A DNA stretch of 64,000 nt. Source: Phlyctochytrium arcticum. Lineage: Eukaryota > Chytridiomycota > Chytridiomycetes > Chytridiales > Chytridiaceae. The stretch lies in the NCBI GenBank assembly GCA_025602905.1, contig JAHLKI010000021.1:1-64000 (forward strand), in the 5' to 3' direction. This document shows, one piece after another, positions 58,876-64,000 of this stretch. Each line of letters begins with the position of its first letter. Within the stretch, counting starts at the first letter, position 1. The translations under genes and the position numbers were made by a program. Below the pieces are notes generated by a model. The model saw only the letters and a program-made list of their open reading frames with translations, was not told the origin of the DNA and did no database searches.

Positions 58876-59816
58876 CTACCAAACCAGCAAAATCAGTTTT
58901 CTGACCTCAAACAAATAAAACCTTGCGCTCAAAATACCTTGCACATTCCAGAAAACCTTGGTCTTCCGCCGCGTCCCGTGCTGAATGTTTTTGAACGCAG
59001 CCATCGGATTGTTCCAGCCTTGCTCATCGAGAAGAACTGCGACTCTGACCTCCGATGTAGGCGGGTACTCCATAGGTTCGGCAGCCACACAAGTACCGCC
59101 GTTTCGTGCAGCCGCCTGCCAAAGCGTTGCCAAGAGGGCAACATGGTCGGGGATCGGTATATATCGGAATTTTAGCTGGCGGTCGTCCTGCGGTAAAATT
59201 AAATGTATTCCATGCTGTATAAAAGCGTCAAAATTAGAATTTGTACAAGAAATCAAAAGACGATTGACATCACTAACCTCGTCGGAAACATAGCGCCATC
59301 CAGCCAAAGTCCGTGGATCAGAGCATCCATTTCCGAGAGTCCATCAATTCCGACACCCGCGTTTTTCGATTATTCATGTCCTTTTCGGTCAGCACGAAAT
59401 CATCACCGAGATGGGTCCTCATAGTGCCAATAATGTCATCTGTACCGATGTCTGACACCAGAAGTTTTTTCAATGTGACTTCCTGGTTGGCCGTCAACAC
59501 TCGGCCCTCCCTGAACACGGATCTGTCCTCGAAAGCGGGATGGTTGTGTTCGCCTGCAGAGGATATTGTGTAGTTTCCATCCGTTCCTACTCAGTCCATT
59601 CGCATCCGCACAGTCTACTGGATGTCTCACGCTTCCGATCATTCTCCTTTACGCGAGACTTTAGGACATGAGCCCGCAAGCAGGCGACTTTACGCCAATG
59701 TCCCCCCTTCTTGCCCGCGTACTCTTTTCCCTTTTTCACTAGAAAGCCTTGGACACCATTTTCCAGATGAGAGTCAGGAGTTGCGGCAAGGTCCAGACGA
59801 CTTTCCTCAAACATAG
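58876..59816 (-). mobile_element. Relic of a MULE transposase with FAR1-type N-terminus
   Basis: In minus-strand order: RKRETSSRLCGCEW (about 59637-59597), like the FAR1 DNA-binding zinc-finger segment 'RKR.tsSRltGCpw'; then GEHNHPAFED (about 59553), the HNHP motif; LTANQEVTLKKLL and FVLTEKDMNNRK, the usual linker helices; then GLSEMDALIHGLW before the reading breaks. The order matches intact FAR1-MULE proteins, but frames change at least twice. Terminal inverted repeats were not found. Confidence 0.6.
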
Positions 59817-59876
59817 AGTCCGTTCAGCGGGGAATGGTTTGAAATTGGCAAGTTACTGAGTCCGGAGATTTCCGAG

Positions 59877-60056
59877 TATGGTGGTGCTACCATGAGATGA
59901 GTCGCTAGCGAACACCCTCATTATCGTACCATTTGGATTTCTGTGTACGGTGGTGCTCCCATGAAATGAGTCTCTAGCGAATACTCTCACTATTCGACCA
60001 TCTGGATTTCTGTTTATGGTGGTGCTACCATGAGATGAGGCGCTAGCGAAATGGAA
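59877..60056. repeat. 69-bp tandem repeat, about 2.6 units
   Basis: Units begin at 59877, 59946 and 60015 with TATGGTGGTGCT-like starts and GATGAGTCGCTAGCGA-like centres; the third is truncated near 60056. On the minus strand each full unit encodes a variant of NPxGTIMRVF seen in the adjacent copia-like fragment. Confidence 0.85.
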
Positions 60057-60281
60057 TTACCAAACTCCCCAGAGGCCGAAGTTTTGCCCGAAGACATTCC
60101 AACACTGCAGTGGCTGGGTGAGGTAGGCGGATGCGAGCTCTACCTTGGCGGGTTCCGTGAGGGATTGATCTTGTCGGATGTAACGGGCTAAACGCGTGAA
60201 TACCCTCATTATCGTACCATCTGGGTTGTATTTTGTCCTTCCGACCCATTTGCTTACAAGAGGTTTGACTCCGGGTGGCAA
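60057..60281 (-). mobile_element. Ty1/copia-like reverse transcriptase fragment joined to a gag-like piece
   Basis: Minus-strand peptide PPGVKPLVSKWVGRTKYNPD continues as GTIMRVF. This is the usual start of a Ty1/copia reverse transcriptase ('LPPg.k.i.sKWVfr.K.n.DGtI.R'). In the same frame follows TRLARYIRQDQSLTEPAKVE and LASAYLTQPLQCW, which looks like a Gag segment. The junction suggests a rearranged element. Confidence 0.55.
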
Positions 60282-60592
60282 CTCGTCAAATTCTGGCCAG
60301 GTTTGATTTTCACTATCACCACTCGTGTGCTTCTGTTGTTTTCATCGCGTCCGAATACGTTTTAGGGTCCTTTTGAGTACTAAGAGCGTATGCCCGGTGC
60401 TGTTCGTCTGCTAGGTCATTATATGGCATTGAATACGCAGAAGTTCGGGAGGTTGTTGAGTCTGGAGTTATGGTATATGAGAACGTCATGCACTATAGTC
60501 AAAACGCATTCAGATCAATTACAGATTTTTCCGATGTGGACATCATGGGCGTGGACGAGAGAATAACCCTTTCTCGATGTAATCATGTTGGC

Positions 60593-60626
60593 GGGGAGTA
60601 AGAGGATAGAACTCCTCTTACTCCCC
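60593..60626. repeat. Perfect inverted repeat (14-bp arms, 6-base loop)
   Basis: Arms GGGGAGTAAGAGGA and TCCTCTTACTCCCC flank TAGAAC. No gene adjacent; possible hairpin or transposon end. Confidence 0.85.
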
Positions 60627-61978
60627 AAGATTTGCGCCGGGATCGCTGGTTGCCGACGGGTACGTCGCGAGACATTTGTGGACAAGTGCGAATTTCATTT
60701 TTGACCTGCAATTCATTTTAGTATCAGTCAAACTCGGTTCAACTTTGCGTTATTATTTACCTTTAACGATTAGGTATTTGCAGTGTGTGCTTTCTCAGGG
60801 CATATTGGATGTCGCGGGCCACATGCGTGTTCTATACGACTTTTTCCTGGCGAAAATCTGGTATTTGACTTTCACTCGGCTATATGCCTACTTTCTTCAT
60901 ACCAGTGGTGACCCGGCTGCTCGCTACTCACTCTCTGGCTCATGGTACCACCTATTCAACCCAAAAAAAGGATGTCTTAAAAACTGATCTACAAGCGAGA
61001 AGTCAACTACAGAGCTATGTCCCCTACCTCTATCATTATCGGCAAGAGTAGGGGTCAATGCCATTGTGCGGGTCGGGCCTTATACTGCGTTTGTTCGCCC
61101 TGATCTAATCACCAGATCGCAAGATGGCGGGTGGGATTTTTATTCCTCCAGATCGTTTCCACACAATTCCACCCAGACTGCAATGTCACTCGAGTGCAAT
61201 CCACGGCTGCGGCCCAAGGATGGCGATCCCAGCCCTAACTGGAGAATCCGATCCGCAGGGCGCAGTGACATCACAACGCGAAACGACGGCTTTGGCCATC
61301 GAGCGTTTTCTGAGTTTGAGAGTCTGGCTTTGACCGGTTTTTTGCCAAAGTCATTTTTTAGAGGCAGAAAGGTAAAGAATTGTGAAAGGCGAATATAGAA
61401 ATTTTGGTGGACTAAACATTCAACATTTAGCATTCCTATAGCAATTACTTTAAGAGCGGCCGAATACCAACGCCCAGCCCCCGGAAGGCAGGATTCCAGC
61501 GTCTTGGTAGTGACTCCCAATAACCGCAAACTTATTCGCCATAGCGACCCATATCGACCAACTAATACCAACCAACAGCAAAAAACCAAGAACAGCCGCC
61601 AGTATGGGCTTGTCGTAGCCTGTAAAGCTTCCGCTGGAGAGACGCCCTATCCTCAAATTCTTCCGTACGCGCAACTTCCAAGCACCAGAAAAACAGCGCA
61701 TCAAAGTTGGGTAGAGCGAAACGGGGCCAGGGCTCATCACCATCATCAGTAGCAACATTATTACTTTTTTTTCCCTTGGGCGAGAGCAAAAACCACTGGG
61801 GACCTTGCATCCACCTTGCAGTTAGCAGCATATCTATATCGCGCTTCTAGGAAAGACTGTGGGCAGTTTGCCCTGAACGAATATACGTATTTCTCCATAC
61901 CGTTGACAGAAATACCGCAGCAAAGGCGCATCAGAAAAACTTCTTTGGGGCCTGGACCGCGGGGCGGGATCGAGAGTC
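60627..61978. other. Intergenic region upstream of the kinase gene
   Basis: Contains CACTCGAGTG (61187-61196), a self-palindromic relative of the recurrent 10-mer. A minus-strand open frame at 61450-61758 has one hydrophobic stretch (ILAAVLGFLLLVGISWSIWV) but is not supported as a gene. Confidence 0.4.
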
Positions 61979-64000
61979 ATGACGGACCGAACGCGCATAA
62001 TGAATGCCGGCAAGACTACTCGTCTGGCGTCTGGCTCAGCAGCACCACCACCACCATCTGCGACGACTCATGCTTCTGCCAGTAGTAGTACTACTATTAG
62101 TGATGCGACGGGCAGCATGCATTCGCATGATCCCGACGACGGAACCGCCGCTGCATCCCCCATCTCATCCACGTCGACGATTTCACATCGCCCCTCTCTT
62201 TCTCATCATCATCAACCATCCTCATCCTCAACATCCAGCCCAACTACTTTACTCCATCATCACTCCCACCACCGCCCATCTTCCTCTTCACCCACGATGA
62301 TCCGCGATAACAGTTATGGCAGTTCCAGCAGTGGTGGCCATGTCTGGACCGGCTCCCATAGCACCGTACCCACAGCATCCCCCTCTGGTGTAACAGCAAC
62401 GACGAGTGGAGGCACTTCGGTTGGGAGGACGACCAGTACTTCCCGACATCACCATCCACCTTCTTCTCCTGGAGGAGCTGGCTTTTTTGCTACCAGAGTT
62501 CATTCATTTCCATCGCCTCAGACTACTTCTTCTTCTCCACAACCGTTACACTCACATCCTAGCTCAAGTACATCCAGTTCCGCCATAGTTGCAGGTATGT
62601 TTTGAATGAGTTTGTATCCGACGAGCCCGTAGGGCGAGGAGGGCTGGCTGGCCCAGACATTTTCCCGGAGAAAAAATGGTTGGGCGAGGAACGATTGTGC
62701 AGTAGAATCGGCAGCGAGGAGGGCCAACTTTGCAATGCAAAATTGAATGCGAGCGAAGCAATCTCCGAAAGAAAACTGACGAAGCCTTGAAGGGGCAAAG
62801 AACCCAATTTTGTGGAGTAAAATCAATAAGATTTCCATATCAGTAGTGTGTACCGACGAGCTCGAGCGTAGCGAGGAGCATGGTTTTTTTTGGCAAATGT
62901 GGGAGGGATGGATGGGGGATGAGAGGGATGGGATTTTTTTGCAATTGTGGGAGGGATGGTTGAAGGATGATAGTGACGGTGGAGTGTAACGAGTGTCCAG
63001 TATAACGCGTTCGTTTAAATATATTACTCACCTCACCTCAACTAGCAGACAATCAAGACGATTTCCCCTTTACTGTGTATACCTACCACCTGGAAGAAGA
63101 GATTCTGCGGTCTTCAACCATCATTTACGAGTCGGGTTGGCGCGAACTGGAAGATGGCAGTGACTCGGAAAAGACGCGGTACCCCATCATTGCCAAAACA
63201 CCCATTCAGCGCACAGCATTAGAGGCCAATAAGCTGGAACGGGATAATCATTTGACGGCTTTTATTTCGGCTGCTTGGAAAGAGGATCATGCTGTTCATC
63301 CTCCTGCGGCGACCGGGGAGGAAAGCAAGATTCCACCACCGAATCGCCCGTTTTTGGAACCAATCTACATGTCCAGTTCAGGGGACCGTGGACTTTGTCT
63401 CTACTTTAAACACACCGAAAGCGACATTATCCCTCTCAATAGCATTCTCCAAGCCGACGCGGTCAGCCACGACCTTCCTCTCCGCGAAAAGATCGATATC
63501 GTGATCCAGCTCTGTGACGCTCTAGATTTCCTGCACCGATTCCGGATCACCCATCGTTTCCTCACAGTCGACAGTGTCCTCTACTCTCCAACGTCCCACC
63601 ACATCTACGTCACCGAATTTGAGTATGCCTCCGCCGACAGTCAAACCATCTACGAATCCCACGCCGATTCTCCCATTGATCATTTGGATGACGATAATCT
63701 GGATGTTGAGCAACTCGTCTCACTTAGCCCGGAAATTGTCGCCAAAAGTCTAGACCGAAGCGTGGATCATCGATCGGATTTGTATCAATTGGGAATTATC
63801 ATGTATCGCATGTTTGCCGGGGATTTCCCGTTCAAGGGTCCACCCATGAAGATCTTGCATGCGATTCAGGTGACAAAAGCTCCACATTTTACATGCTCAG
63901 ACGATCATCCGTGCTCGACTGCTCTGGCCAAGATTATACATAAGCTTTTGATGAAGATGCCGGAGGACCGATATCAAACAGCTTATGGCATCAAAAAGGA
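61979..64000 (+). CDS. N-terminal kinase-like domain of a probable hybrid histidine kinase (3' part outside window)
   Basis: Exon 1 (61979-62594) encodes a long Ser/Thr/His/Pro-rich disordered region. An unusually long intron (62595-63048, 454 bases) precedes exon 2 (ADNQDDFPFTVYTYHLEEEI). Exon 2 runs to the window end with a protein-kinase-like fold: REKIDIVIQLCDALDFLHRF, RITHRFLTVDSVLY in place of the HRDxxxxN catalytic loop, VTEFEYAS in place of DFG, then LSPEIVAKSLDRSVDHRSDL, YQLGIIMYRMFAGDFPFKGP and MKILHAIQVTKAPH. The block 'LSPE..gr....vD.RsDLY.LGi.fy.m..G..PF' is typical of the N-terminal domain of large two-component kinases with downstream ATPase, GAF and histidine kinase domains. 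Catalytic residues look replaced, so this domain is probably a pseudokinase. The downstream architecture is inferred. Confidence 0.75.

Noticed and set aside
61450..61758. Minus-strand frame with one hydrophobic segment
   Set aside because: Short, overlaps another frame, and lacks a recognisable family.

Overview
The window is eukaryotic and looks fungal. Genes are split by short GT-AG introns, mostly about 55-70 bases, with visible branch-point-like signals. They sit on both strands a few hundred bases apart. The content includes Ric8, Gup1, an anoctamin, a Nem1-type phosphatase, Tti2, a PP2A B'' subunit, mitochondrial ClpX, a SET-TPR protein and a hybrid-histidine-kinase-type N-terminus. 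It also carries relics of FAR1-type MULE, DDE, LINE, gypsy and copia elements. Ric8, PP2A B'' and a ClpX with an intact ClpP-docking loop argue against a budding yeast. An early-diverging fungus such as a chytrid fits, but the phylum is inference.

Layout. From 1 to 31 kb: ric8 (3' end outside the window) and GUP1 on minus; a two-pass membrane protein of unknown function; a cytochrome b5/acyl-CoA dehydrogenase fusion; a small Cys/His protein; PP2A B''; ClpX; TTI2; a PPR protein; a NEM1-like phosphatase; a hypothetical gene; two tandem paralogous secreted proteins (23.3-27.1 kb); a zinc-ribbon protein; and an intronless asparagine-synthetase-like PP-loop protein with a C-terminal zinc ribbon. 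From 31 to 54 kb: a hypothetical gene, proteasome beta5, an anoctamin ending in a CaaX-like tetrapeptide, a secreted S1/P1 nuclease, a U1-type zinc-finger protein, a SET-TPR protein and an ARID protein. From 54 to 61 kb: a gene-poor stretch packed with broken transposable elements, duplications, a 24-G run, a 69-bp tandem repeat and a perfect hairpin. From 62 kb to the end: the N-terminal half of a kinase-like/hybrid histidine kinase, cut by the window edge.

Most genes are unrelated housekeeping or signalling genes and no operon-like logic is expected. Loose functional themes are membrane lipids (Gup1, Nem1, anoctamin), mitochondrial function (ClpX, PPR) and signalling (Ric8, PP2A B'', histidine kinase).

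The most notable observations are a 10-bp palindrome, TACTCGAGTA, present five times outside coding sequence where about 0.06 copies are expected by chance; the tandem secreted paralogs with a shared intron and a putative basic processing site; the CaaX-ending anoctamin; and the prokaryote-looking synthetase. Exon boundaries were read by eye, so spans of multi-exon genes are first-to-last coding base and internal joins are approximate unless stated.
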